Position numbers and translations under genes: made by a program. Below the pieces are notes generated by a model. That model was given only the letters and a program-made list of their open reading frames with translations. It had not been told where the DNA came from and ran no database searches. From Hydractinia symbiolongicarpus (lineage: Eukaryota > Cnidaria > Hydrozoa > Anthoathecata > Hydractiniidae), in contig NC_079888.1 of assembly GCF_029227915.1 (NCBI RefSeq), positions 24,718,001-24,782,000 of the forward strand: a stretch of DNA of 64,000 nt, read 5' to 3'. The first letter of the stretch is position 1. Each line of letters opens with the position of its first letter. Of the stretch, positions 1 through 10,450 are shown piece by piece.

Positions 1-559
1 AAAACCTGCGATTTTCCGTAAATCCTGGACTCGGCCAGTATAGTCAAAAGTATACAAAGAAAGTACCCAGGGAGTAAACTCATTTCCCAAACGATTTTTT
101 AAATTATTATTTCACAACTAAAGCGCATGAGACTTGTAGTTTTCAGGAATGTTTTCATTTTTGATGAGACGCTGAATAAAAGCAGTTTAATCGCCGGCAA
201 ACGAAAACCTGCGATTTCCCGTAAATCCCGGACTCGGCCCGTATAGTCAAAAGTATACAAAGAAAGTACCCAGGGAGTAAACTCATTTCCAGAACGATTT
301 TTTAATTTATTTTTTCACCACTAAAACGCATAAGACTTGTAGTTTTTAAAAATGTTTTCATTTTTGATGAGACGCTGAATGAAAGAAGTTTAATCGCCGG
401 CAAACGAAAACCCGCGATTTCCCGCAAATCCCGGGCTTGGCCCGTATAGTCAAAAGTATACAAAGAAAGTACCCAGGGAGTAAACTCATTTCCCGAACGA
501 CTTTTAAAATTACTTTTTCACCACTAAAACGCATGAGACTTGTAGTTTTTACAAATGTT
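1..559. repeat. Left-edge monomers, no clear higher-order unit
   Basis: About 2.75 monomers that do not fall into the 609-bp trimer to their right. They carry individual variants such as CATAAGACTTG near 330 and TTTTTACAAATG near 550. The window opens inside the GC-rich part of a monomer. No gene or other element is visible here. Confidence 0.75.
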
Positions 560-2405
560 TTCATTTTTGATGAGACGCTGAATAAAAGAGGTTTAATCGC
601 CGGCTAACGAAAACCTGCGATTTCCCGTAAATCCCGGACCCGGCCCGTATAGTCAAAAGTATACAAGGAAAGTACCCAGGGTGTAAACTCATTTCCCGAA
701 CGATTTTTTAAATTATTTTTTCACCACTAAAACGCATGAGACTTGTAGTTTTCAAAAATGTTTTCGTTTTTGATGAGACGCTGAATAAAAGAGGTTTAAT
801 CGCCGGTAAACGAAAACCCGCGATTTCCCGTAAATCCCGTACTCGGCCCGTATAGTCAAAAGTATACAAAGAAAGTACCCAGGGAGTAAACTCATTTCCC
901 AAACGATTTTTTAAATTATTATTTCACCACTAAAGCCCATGAGACTTGTAGTTTTTAAAAATGTTTTCATTTTTGATGAGACGCTGAATAAAAGAAGTTT
1001 AATCGCCGGCAAACGAAAACCCGCAATTTCCCGTAAATCCCGGTCTCGGCCCGTATAGTCAAAAGTATACAAGGAAAGTACCCAGTGAGTAAACTCATTT
1101 CCCTAACGAATTTTTAAATTATTTTTTTATCACTAAAGCCCATGAGACTTGTAGTTTTCAAAAATATTTTCATTTTTGATGAGACGCTGAATAAAAGAGG
1201 TTTAATCGCCGGCTAACGAAAACCTGCGATTTCCCGTAAATCCCGGACCCGGCCCGTATAGTCAAAAGTATACAAGGAAAGTACCCAGGGTGTAAACTCA
1301 TTTCCCGAACGATTTTTTAAATTATTTTTTCACCACTAAAACGCATGAGACTTGTAGTTTTCAAAAATGTTTTCGTTTTTGATGAGACGCTGAATAAAAG
1401 AAGTTTAATCGCCGGTAAACGAAAACCCGCGATTTCCCGTAAATCCCGTACTCGGCCCGTATAGTCAAAAGTATACAAAGAAAGTACCCAGGGAGTAAAC
1501 TCATTTCCCAAACGATTTTTTAAATTATTATTTCACCACTAAAGCCCATGAGACTTGTAGTTTTTAAAAATGTTTTCATTTTTGATGAGACGCTGAATAA
1601 AAGAAGTTTAATCGCCGGCAAACGAAAACCCGCAATTTCCCGTAAATCCCGGTCTCGGCCCGTATAGTCAAAAGTATACAAGGAAAGTACCCAGTGAGTA
1701 AACTCATTTCCCTAACGAATTTTTAAATTATTTTTTTACCACTAAAGCCCATGAGACTTGTAGTTTTCAAAAATATTTTCATTTTTGATGAGACGCTGAA
1801 TAAAAGAGGTTTAATCGCCGGCTAACGAAAACCTGCGATTTCCCGTAAATCCCGGACCCGGCCCGTATAGTCAAAAGTATACAAGGAAAGTACCCAGGGT
1901 GTAAACTCATTTCCCGAACGATTTTTTAAATTATTTTTTCACCACTAAAACGCATGAGACTTGTAGTTTTCAAAAATGTTTTCGTTTTTGATGAGACGCT
2001 GAATAAAAGAAGTTTAATCGCCGGTAAACGAAAACCCGCGATTTCCCGTAAATCCCGTACTCGGCCCGTATAGTCAAAAGTATACAAAGAAAGTACCCAG
2101 GGAGTAAACTCATTTCCCAAACGATTTTTTAAATTATTATTTCACCACTAAAGCCCATGAGACTTGTAGTTTTTAAAAATGTTTTCATTTTTGATGAGAC
2201 GCTGAATAAAAGAAGTTTAATCGCCGGCAAACGAAAACCCGCAATTTCCCGTAAATCCCGGTCTCGGCCCGTATAGTCAAAAGTATACAAGGAAAGTACC
2301 CAGTGAGTAAACTCATTTCCCTAACGAATTTTTAAATTATTTTTTTACCACTAAAGCCCATGAGACTTGTAGTTTTCAAAAATATTTTCATTTTTGATGA
2401 GACGC
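560..2405. repeat. 609-bp trimer HOR, about 3 copies
   Basis: Sequence at p and p+609 is almost identical throughout. Diagnostic variants recur once per trimer: GGCTAACGAAAACC, CGTTTTTGATGAG, CCCGTACTCGG and CCCGCAATTTCCC. Small differences between units include AAGAGG versus AGAAG before GTTTAATC (near 790 and 1400). The periodicity fades after about 2405, where GCTAAATAAAAG replaces GCTGAATAAAAG. Confidence 0.85.
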
Positions 2406-3439
2406 TAAATAAAAGAAGTTTAATCGCCGGCAAAGGAAAACCTGCGATTTCCCGTAAATCCCGGACTCGGCCCGTATAGTCAAAAGTATACAAAGAGAGT
2501 ACCCACGGTGTAAACTAATTTCCCGAACGATTTTTCAAATTATTTTTTCACCACTAAAACGCATGAGACTTGTAGTTTTCAAAAATGTTTTCATTTTTGA
2601 TGAGACGCTGAATAAAAGAAATTTAATCGCCTGCAAACGAAAACCTGCGACTTCCCGTAAATCCCGGACTCGGCCCGTATAGTCAAAAGTATACAAAGAA
2701 AGTACCCAGGGAGTAAACTCAGTTCCCAAACGATTTTTTAAATTATTATTTCACCACTAAAGCCCATGAGACTTGTAGTTTTTAAAAATGTTTTCATTTT
2801 TGATGAGACGCTGAATAAAAGAAGTTTAATCGCCGGCAAACGAAAACCCGCGATTTCCCGTAAATCCCGGACTCGGCCCGTATAGTCAAAAGTATACAAG
2901 GAAAGTACCCAGTGAGTAAACTCATTTTCCGAACGAATTCTTAAATTATTTTTTCACCACTAAAACGCATGAGACTTGTAGTTTTCAGAAATGTTTTCAT
3001 TTTTGATGAGACGCTTAATGAAAGTGGTTTAATCGCCGGCAAACGAAAACCCGCGATTTCCCGTAAATCCCGGACTCGGCCCGTATAGTCGAATGTATAC
3101 AAAGAAAGTACCCTGTGAGTAAACTCATTTCCAAAACGGTTTTTTAAATTATTATTTCACCACTAAAACGCTTGAGACTTGTAGTTTTCAAAAATGTTTT
3201 CATTTTTGATGAGACGCTGTATAAAAGAAGTTTAATCGCCGGCAAACGAAAACCCGCGATTTCCCGTAAATCCCGGACTCGGCCCGTATAGTCAAAAGTA
3301 TACAAGGAAAGTACCCAGTGAGTAAACTCATTTCCCGAGCGAATTTTTAAATTATTTTTTCACCACTAAAACGCATGAGACTTGTAGTTTTCAGAAATGT
3401 TTTCATTTTTGAGGAGACGCTTAATGAAAGTGGTTTAAT
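2406..3439. repeat. Transition monomers between two trimer families
   Basis: About five monomers. The first two still resemble the trimer on the left (609-bp spacing to 1926 and 2535). From about 2930 the CTTAATGAAAGTGG, GTCGAATG, CCCTGTGAG and CGCTTGAGAC variants that define the next family appear. No gene seen. Confidence 0.7.
2847..2880. repeat. CCCG motif repeated at helical spacing in the monomer
   Basis: CCCG starts at 2847, 2857, 2866 and 2877, so the spacings are 10, 9 and 11 bp, close to one DNA turn each. The separating triplets and tetrads are AT-rich (ATTT, TAAAT). The arrangement recurs in most monomers; in many the first CCCG is CCTG instead. In monomers with the common 1-bp deletion (CCCGGCTTGGCCCG) the last spacing becomes 10. 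Alternating GC-rich and AT-rich segments at about 10 bp is a known nucleosome-rotational-positioning pattern; that reading is inference. Confidence 0.6.
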
Positions 3440-4715
3440 CGCCGGCAAACGAAAACCCGCGATTTCCCGTAAATCCCGGGCTTGGCCCGTATAGTCGAAT
3501 GTATACAAAGAAAGTACCCTGTGAGTAAACTCATTTCCAAAACGATTTTTTAAATTATCTTTTCACCACTAAAACGCTTGAGACTTGTAGTTTTCAAAAA
3601 TGTTTTCATTTTTGGTAAGACGCTAAATAAAAGAAGTTTAATCGCCGGCAAACGAAAACCCGCTATTTCCCGTAAATCCCGGACTCGGCCCGTATAGTCA
3701 AAAGTATACAAGGAAAGTACCCAGTGAGTAAACTCATTTCCCGAACGAATTTTTAAATTATTTTTTCACCACAAAAACGCATGAGACTTGTAGTTTTCAG
3801 AAATGTTTTCATTTTTGATGAGACGCCTAATAAAAGTGGTTTAATCGCCGGCAAACGAAAACCCGCGATTTCCCGTAAATCCCGGGCTTGGCCCGTATAG
3901 TCGAATGTATACAAAGAAAGTACCCTGTGAGTAAACTCATTTCCAAAACGATTTTTTAAATTATTGTTTCACCACTAAAACGCTTGAGACTTGTAGTTTT
4001 CAAAAATGTTTTCATTTTTGATGAGACGCTGAATAAAAGAAGTTTAATCGCCGGCAAACGAAAACCCGCGATTTCCCGTAAATCCCGGACTTGGCCCGTA
4101 TAGTCGAATGTATACAAAGAAAGTACCCTGTGAGTAAACTCATTTCCAAAACGATTTTTTAAATTATCTTTTCACCACTAAAACGCTTGAGACTTGTAGT
4201 TTTCAAAAATGTTTTCATTTTTGGTAAGACGCTAAATAAAAGAAGTTTAATCGCCGGCAAACGAAAACCCGCTATTTCCCGTAAATCCCGGACTCGGCCC
4301 GTATAGTCAAAAGTATACAAGGAAAGTACCCAGTGAGTAAACTCATTTCCCGAACGAATTTTTAAATTATTTTTTCACCACTAAAACGCATGAGACTTGT
4401 AGTTTTCAGAAATGTTTTCATTTTTGATGAGACGCCTAATGAAAGTGGTTTAATCGCCGGCAAACGAAAACCCGCGATTTCCCGTAAATCCCGGGCTTGG
4501 CCCGTATAGTCGAATGTATACAAAGAAAGTACCCTGTGAGTAAACTCATTTCCAAAACGATTTTTTAAATTATTGTTTCACCACTAAAACGCTTGAGACT
4601 TGTAGTTTTCAAAAATGTTTTCATTTTTGATGAGCCGCTGAATAAAAGAAGTTTAATCGCCGGCAAACGAAAACCCGCGATTTCCCGTAAATCCCGGACT
4701 TGGCCCGTATAGTCA
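3440..4715. repeat. Second 609-bp trimer HOR, about 2 copies
   Basis: TTTTTGGTAAGACGC and CCCGCTATTTCCC occur near 3612/3661 and again 609 bp later. The marker CGCTTGAGAC lies at 3169, 3575, 3981, 4184 and 4590, so intervals of 406, 406, 203 and 406 bp show a dimer pattern overprinted by a trimer duplication. Confidence 0.8.
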
Positions 4716-4979
4716 AAAGTATACAAGGAAAGTACCCAGTGAGTAAACTCATTTCCCGAGCGAATTTTTAAATTATTTTTTCACCACTAAAACGCATGAG
4801 ACTTGTAGTTTTCAGAAATGTTTTCATTTTTGATGAGACGCTTAATGAGAGTGGTTTAATCGCCGGCAAACGAAAACCCGCCATTTCCCGTAAACCCCGG
4901 ACTCGGCCCGCATAGTCAAAAGTATACAAAGAAAGTACCCAGGGTGTAAACTCATTTCCCGAACGATTTTCTAAATTAT
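4716..4979. repeat. Single linking monomers
   Basis: A little over one monomer joining the second and third trimer blocks, with the CCCGCCATTTCCCG and TAAACCCC variants that recur near 8130, 10155, 13397, 21297, 26365, 40350, 50083, 53736 and 63677. Confidence 0.65.
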
Positions 4980-5776
4980 TATTTCACCACTAAAGCCCAT
5001 GACACTTGTAGTATTTAAAAATATTTTCATTTTTGATGAGATGCTGAATAAAAGAAGTTTAATCGCCGGCAAACGAAAACCCGCGACTTCCCGTAAATCC
5101 CGGACTCGGCCCGTATAGTCAAAAGTATACAAAGAAAGTACCCATGGAGTAAACTCATTTCCCGAACGATTTTTTAAATTATTTTTTCACCACTAAAACG
5201 CATGAGACTTGTAGTTTTCAAAAATGTTTTCATTTTTGATGAGACGCTGAATAAAAGAAGTTTAATCGCCGGTAAACGAAAACCTGCGATTTCCCGTAAA
5301 TCCCGGACTCGGCCCGTATAGTCAAAAGTATACAAAGAAAGTACCCGGGGTGTAAACTCATTTCCCGAACGATTTTTTAAATTATTATTTCACCACTAAA
5401 GCCCATGAGACTTGTAGTTTTTAAAAATGTTTTTATTTTTGATGAGACGCTTAATAAAAGAGGTTTAATCGCCGGCAAACGAAATCCCGCGATTTTCCGT
5501 AAATCCCGGGCTTGGCCCGTATAGTCGAATGTATACAAAGAAAGTACCCAGGAAGTAAACTCATTTCCCGAACGATTTTTTAAATTATTATTTCACCATT
5601 AAAGCCCATGAGACTTGTAGTATTTAAAAATATTTTCATTTTTAATTAGACGCTGAATAAAAGAAGTTTAATCGCCGGCAAACGAAAACCCGCGACTTCC
5701 CGTAAATCCCGCACTCGGCCCGTATAGTCAAAAGTATACAAAGAAAGTACCCAGGGAGTAAACTCATTTCCCGAAC

Positions 5777-5800
5777 GATTTTTTAAATTATTTTTTCACC
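5777..5800. repeat. AT-rich T-tract hinge of the monomer
   Basis: Two T6 tracts flank AAATTA, beginning with GA and ending in CACC. This is the least conserved part of the monomer: ATTATTTTTTC, ATTATTATTTC, ATTTTTTTTTC, ATTTTATTTTC, ATTACTTTTTC and ATTTTTTCTTC versions mark different subfamilies. It is also where several of the 1-bp length changes fall. Phased T-tracts bend DNA, so this may be a linker or bend element, but that is inference. Confidence 0.6.
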
Positions 5801-5826
5801 ACTAAAACGCATGAGACTTGTAGTTT

Positions 5827-5848
5827 TCAAAAATGTTTTCATTTTTGA
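5827..5848. repeat. Intramonomer 22-bp inverted repeat (hairpin or cruciform)
   Basis: The left arm TCAAAAATG and the right arm CATTTTTGA are perfect reverse complements, separated by four T residues. The same element sits at the same place in nearly every monomer, for example at 39471-39492. It is read directly from the sequence. Short dyad symmetries able to extrude as non-B DNA are reported as enriched in centromeric satellites that lack CENP-B boxes; a role here is inference. Some subfamilies carry single changes in the left arm (TTAAAAATG, TCAGAAATG, TCAAGAATG), and one subfamily (AAAATACTTTCATATTTG) has lost the pairing. Confidence 0.85.
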
Positions 5849-5924
5849 TGAGACGCTGAATAAAAGAAGTTTAATCGCCGGCAAACGAAAACCTGCGATT
5901 TCCCGTAAATCCCGGACTCGGCCC

Positions 5925-5942
5925 GTATAGTCAAAAGTATAC
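5925..5942. repeat. Intramonomer GTATA/TATAC dyad
   Basis: GTATA and its reverse complement TATAC flank an 8-base spacer, GTCAAAAG in one class of monomers and GTCGAATG in the other. The arms are the same in both spacer classes. In the right-hand 5-mer HOR one monomer per unit has both arms changed (GTAAA and TATAT), which destroys the symmetry. With 5-bp arms the structure is weak, and chance plus common descent could explain its conservation. Confidence 0.6.
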
Positions 5943-6195
5943 AAAGAAAGTACCCGGGGTGTAAACTCATTTCCCGAACGATTTTTTAAATTATTATTTC
6001 ACCACTAAAGCCCATGAGACTTGTAGTTTTTAAAAATGTTTTCATTTTTGATGAGACGCTTAATAAAAGAGGTTTAATCGCCGGCAAACGAAATCCTGCG
6101 ATTTTCCGTAAATCCCGGGCTTGGCCCGTATAGTCGAATGTATACAAAGAAAGTACCCAGGAAGTAAACTCATTTCCCGAACGATTTTTTAAATT

Positions 6196-6999
6196 TTTTT
6201 TTCACCATTAAAACGCATGAGACTTGTAGTTTTTAAAAATGTTTTCATTTTTGATGAGACGCTTAATGAAAGAGGTTTAATCGCCGGCAAACGAAAACCC
6301 GCGATGTCCCGTAAATCCCGGACTCGGCCTGTAAAGTCAAAAGTATATAAAGAAAGTACCCAAGGAGTAAACTCATTTCCCGAACGATTTTTTGATTCAT
6401 TTTTTCACCACTAAAACGCATGAGACTTGTAGTTTTCAAAAATGTTTTCATTTTTGATGAGACGCTGAATAAAAGAAGTTTAATCGCCGGCAAACGAAAA
6501 CCTGCGATTTCCCTTAAATCCCGGACTCGGCCTGTATAGTCAAAAGTATACAAAGAAAGTACCCAGGGTGTAAACTCATTTCTCGAACGATTTTTTAAAT
6601 TATTTTTTCACCACTAAAACGCATGAGACTTGTAGTTTTCAAAAATGTTTTCATTTTTGATGAGACGCTGAATAAAAGAAGTTTAATCGCCGGCAAACGA
6701 AAACCTGCGATTTCCCGTAAATCCCGGACTCGGACCGTATAGTCAAAAGTATACAAAGAAAGTACCCAGGGAGTAAACTCATTTCCCAAACGATTTTTTA
6801 AATTTATATTTTACCACTAAAGCTCATGAGACTTGTAGTTTTTACAAATGTTTTCATTTTTGATGAGGCGCTGAATAAAAGAAGTTTAATCGCCGGCAAA
6901 CGAAAACCAACGATTTCCCGTAAATCCCAGTCTCGGCCCGCATAGTCAAAAGTATACAAGGAAAGTACCCAGTGAGTAAACTCATTTCCCTAACGAATT
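6196..6999. repeat. Four divergent monomers
   Basis: Includes the isolated TATATAAAG/CCTGTAAAG monomer (6217-6414) and a monomer with the rare AAAACCAACG and CCCAGTCTCGG variants near 6905. No repeated unit is visible across these four. Confidence 0.65.
6344..6352 (+). other. TATA-box-like variant TATATAAAG in one monomer class
   Basis: Most monomers read TATACAAAG here. A C-to-T change gives TATATAAAG, which matches the eukaryotic TATA-box consensus. It occurs once in the left half (here) and then once per unit in the right-hand HORs, for example at 41409-41417 and 42423-42431, and in the monomers beginning near 51015, 52029, 53043, 54869, 56087, 56696, 57711, 58725, 59739, 60347, 61362, 62376 and 62985. 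The change always travels with CCTGTAAAG in place of CCCGTATAG. No gene lies downstream, so a promoter function is unsupported; it is best used as a subfamily marker. Confidence 0.3.
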
Positions 7000-9900
7000 T
7001 TTAAATTATTTTTTCACCACTAAAACGCATGAGACTTGTAGTTTTCAAAAATGTTTTCATTTTTGATGAGACGCTGAATAAAAGAAGTTTAATCGCCGGC
7101 AAACGAAAACCTGCGATTTCCCGTAAATCCCGGACTCGGCCCGTATAGTCAAAAGTATACAAAGAAAGTACCCAGGGAGTAAACTCATTTCCCAAACGAT
7201 TATTTTAATTATTATTTCACCACTAAAGCCCATGAGACTTGTAGTTTTTAAAAATGTTTTCATTTTTGATGAGACGCAGAATAAGAGAAGTTTAATCGCC
7301 GGCAAACGAAAACCCGCGATTTCCCGTAAATCCCGGACTCGGCCCGTATAGTCAAAAGTATACAAGGAAAGTACCCAGTGAGTAAACTCATTTCCCGAAC
7401 GAATTTTTAAATTATTTTTTCACCACTAAAATGCATGAGACTTGTAGTTTTCAGAAATGTTTTCATTTTTGATGAGACGCTGAATAAAAGAAGTTTAATC
7501 GCCGGCAAACGAAAACCCGCGATTTCCCGTAAATCCCGGTCTCGGCCCGTATAGTCAAAAGTATACAAGGAAAGTACCCAGTGAGTAAACTCATTTCCCG
7601 AACGAATTTTTAAATTATTTTTTCACCACTAAAATGCATGAGACTTGAAGTTTTCAGAAATGTTTTCATTTTTGATGAGACGCTGAATAAAAGAAGTTTA
7701 ATCGCCGGCAAACGAAAACCCGCGATTTCCCGTAAATCCCGGGCTTGGCCCGTATAGTCGAATGTATACAAAGAAAGTACCCAAGGAGTAAACTCATTTC
7801 CCAAACGATTATTTAAATTATTATTTCACCACTAAAGCCCATGAGACTTGTAGTTTTTAAAAATGTTTTCATTTTTGATGAGACGCAGAATAAGAGAAGT
7901 TTAATCGCCGGCAAACGAAAACCCGCGATTTCCCGTAAATCCCGGACTTGGCCCGTATAGTCAAAAGTATACAAGGAAAGTACCCAGTGAGTAAACTCAT
8001 TTCCCGAACGAATTTTTAAATTATTTTTTCACCACTAAAATGCATGAGACTTGTAGTTTTCAGAAATGTTTTCATTTTTGATGAGACGCTTAATGAAAGT
8101 GGTTTAATCGCCGGCAAACGAAAACCCGCCATTTCCCGTAAACCCCGGACTCGGCCCGCATAGTCAAAAGTATACAAAGAAAGTACCCAGGGAGTAAACT
8201 CATTTCCCGAACGTTTTTTTGAATTTTTTTTCACCACTAAAACGCATGAGACTTGTAGTTTTCAAAAATGTTTTCATTTTTGATGAGACACTGAATAAAA
8301 GAAGTTTAATCGCCGGCAAACGAAAACCCGCGATTTCCCGTAAATCCCGGGCTTGGCACGTATAGGCGAATGTATACAAAGAAAGTACCCTGTGAGTAAA
8401 CTCATTTCCAGAACGATTTTTGAAATTATTTTTTCACCACTAAAGCCCATGAGACTTGTAGTTTTTAAAAATGTTTTCATTTTTGATGAGACGCTGAATA
8501 AAAGAAGTTTAATCGCCGGCAAACGAAAAACCGCGATTTCCTGTAAATCCCGGCTTGGCCCGTATTGTCAAAAGTATACAAAGAAAGTACCCAGGGAGTA
8601 AACTCATTTCCCGAACGATTTTTTAAATTATTATTTCACCACTAAAACGCATAAGACTTGTAGTTTTTAAGAATGTTTTCATTTTTGATGAGACGCTGAA
8701 TAAAAGCAGTTTAATTGCCGGCAAACGAAAACCCGCGATTTCCCGTAAATCCAGGGCTTGGCACGTATAGTCGAATGTATACAAAGAAAGTACCCTGTGA
8801 GTAAACTCATTTCCAAAACGATTTTTTAAATTATTTTTTCACCACTAAAACGCATGAGACTTGTAGTTTTCAAAAATGTTTTCATTTTTGATGAGACGCT
8901 GAATAAAAGAAGTTTAATAGCCGGCAAACGAAAACCTGCGATTTTCCGTAAATCCCGGACTCGGCCCGTATAGTCAAAAGTATACAAAGAAAGTACCCAG
9001 GGTGTAAACTCATTTCCCGAACGATTTTTAAATTATTTTTTCACCACTAAAACGCATGAGACTTGTAGTTTTCAAAAATGTTTTCATTTTTGATGAGACG
9101 CTGAATAAAAGAAGTTTAATCGCCGGCAAACGAAAACCTGCGATTTCCCGTAAATCCCGGACTCGGCCCGTATAGTCAAAAGTATACAAAGAAAGTACCC
9201 AGGGAGTAAACTCATTTCCCAAACGATTATTTTAATTATTATTTCACCACTAAAGCCCATGAGACTTGTAGTTTTTAAAAATGTTTTCATTTTTGATGAG
9301 ACGCAGAGTAAGAGAAGTTTAATCGCCGGCAAACGAAAACCCGCGATTTCCCGTAAATCCCGGACTCGGCCCGTATAGTCAAAAGTATACAAGGAAAGTA
9401 CCCAGGGAGTAAACTCATTTCCCGAACGAATTTTTAAACTATTTTTTCACCACTAAAATGCATGAGACTTGTAGTTTTCAGAAATGTTTTCATTTTTGAT
9501 GAGACGCTTAATGAAAGTGGTTTAATCGCCGGCAAACGAAAACCCGCGATTTCCCGTAAATCCCGGCTTGGCCCGTATAGTCGAAAGTACACAAAGAAAG
9601 TACCCAGGGAGTAAACTCATTTCCTGAACGATTTTTTAAATTATTTTTTCACCACTAAAACGCATGAGACTTGTAGTTTTTAAAAATGTTTTCATTTTTG
9701 ATGAGACGCTGAATAAAAGAAGTTTAATCGCCGGCAAACGAAAACCCGCGATTTCCCGTAAATCCCGGGCTTGGCCCGTATAGTCGAATGTATACAAAGA
9801 AAGTACCCAGGGAGTAAACTCATTTCCCAAACGATTATTTAAATTATTATTTCACCACTAAAGCCCATGAGACTTGTAGTTTTTAAAAATGTTTTCATTT

Positions 9901-10450
9901 TTGATGAGACGCAGAATAAGAGAAGTTTAATCGCCGGCAAACGAAAACCCGCGATTTCCCGTAAATCCCGGACTTGGCCCGTATAGTCAAAAGTATACAA
10001 GGAAAGTACCCAGTGAGTAAACTCATTTCCCGAACGAATTTTTAAATTATTTTATCACCACTAAAATGCATGAGACTTGTAGTTTTCAGAAATGTTTTCA
10101 TTTTTGATGAGACGCTTAATGAAAGTGGTTTAATCGCCGGCAAACGAAAACCCGCCATTTCCCGTAAACCCCGGACTCGGCCCGCATAGTCAAAAGTATA
10201 CAAAGAAAGTACCCAGGGAGTAAACTCATTTCCCGAACGATTTTTTGAATTATTTTTTCACCACTAAAACGCATGAGACTTGTAGTTTTCAAAAATGTTT
10301 TCATTTGTGATGAGACGCTGAATAAAAGAAGTTTAATCGCCGGCAAACCAAAACCCGCGATTTCCCGTAAATCCAGGGCTTGGCACGTATAGTCGAATGT
10401 ATACAAAGAAAGTACCCTGTGAGTAAACTCATTTCCAAAACGATTTTTTA
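7000..10450. repeat. 10-mer HOR of about 2,027 bp, about 1.7 copies
   Basis: The monomers at 7001-7365 reappear at 9028-9392 (offset 2,027) and those at 7610-8240 near 9636-10266 (offset about 2,026). Shared rare variants are GATTATTTTAATT, GCAGAATAAGAGAAG and AAAATGCATGAG. Unit 1 contains extra changes, for example GACACTG near 8287. Ten monomers of 203 bp would be 2,030 bp. Confidence 0.75.

Larger units (their letters stand above)
5804..6006. repeat. Representative satellite monomer (203 bp)
   Basis: Chosen because it carries the common base at most variable sites. In order it holds: AAAACGCATGAGACTTGTAG; the 22-bp hairpin palindrome (5827-5848); GATGAGACGCTGAATAAAAG; a GCCGGC palindrome; a GC-rich run containing several CCCG or CTGCG motifs; the GTATA/TATAC dyad (5925-5942); AAAGAAAGTACCC; and an AT-rich end. 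A hand count on a near-consensus monomer gave 35 G, 41 C and 12 CpG in 203 bp, that is about 37% GC and a CpG observed/expected ratio near 1.7. Since 203 is not divisible by three, no frame can read on through successive monomers in phase. Confidence 0.9.
4980..6195. repeat. Third 609-bp trimer HOR, about 2 copies
   Basis: The unusual TTGTAGTATTTAAAAATATT variant occurs near 5010 and again 609 bp later, and the two following monomers also match their counterparts 609 bp on (GTACCCGGGGTGTAAAC; CGAAATCC with GGCTTGGCCCGTATAGTCGAATG). A related series reappears in the right half of the window (40490, 50220, 53870, 55290, 57120, 60770, 63810), so this block is a relative of the right-hand HORs. 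Confidence 0.75.

Noticed and set aside
708-902. Recurring 64- to 102-residue minus-strand reading frames (MGNEFTPWVLSLYTF...)
   Set aside because: The same frame appears in monomer after monomer with many amino-acid-changing differences and opens only by chance. 203 is not a multiple of three, so it cannot extend through the array, and the opposite strand is also open over the same bases. No domain, signal or codon bias supports a protein.
5870-5900. CENP-B box resemblance on the minus strand (TTTCGTTTG followed by CCGGCGA)
   Set aside because: The first half resembles YTTCGTTGG, but the required A and CGGG positions of the core are not met in any monomer class I read.
5890-5935. tRNA- or SINE-like segment (GGTTTAATCGCC, GGGCTTGGCCCGTATAGTCGAATG)
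   Set aside because: No A-box/B-box pair at proper spacing and no cloverleaf can be drawn; no poly-A tail or target duplication.
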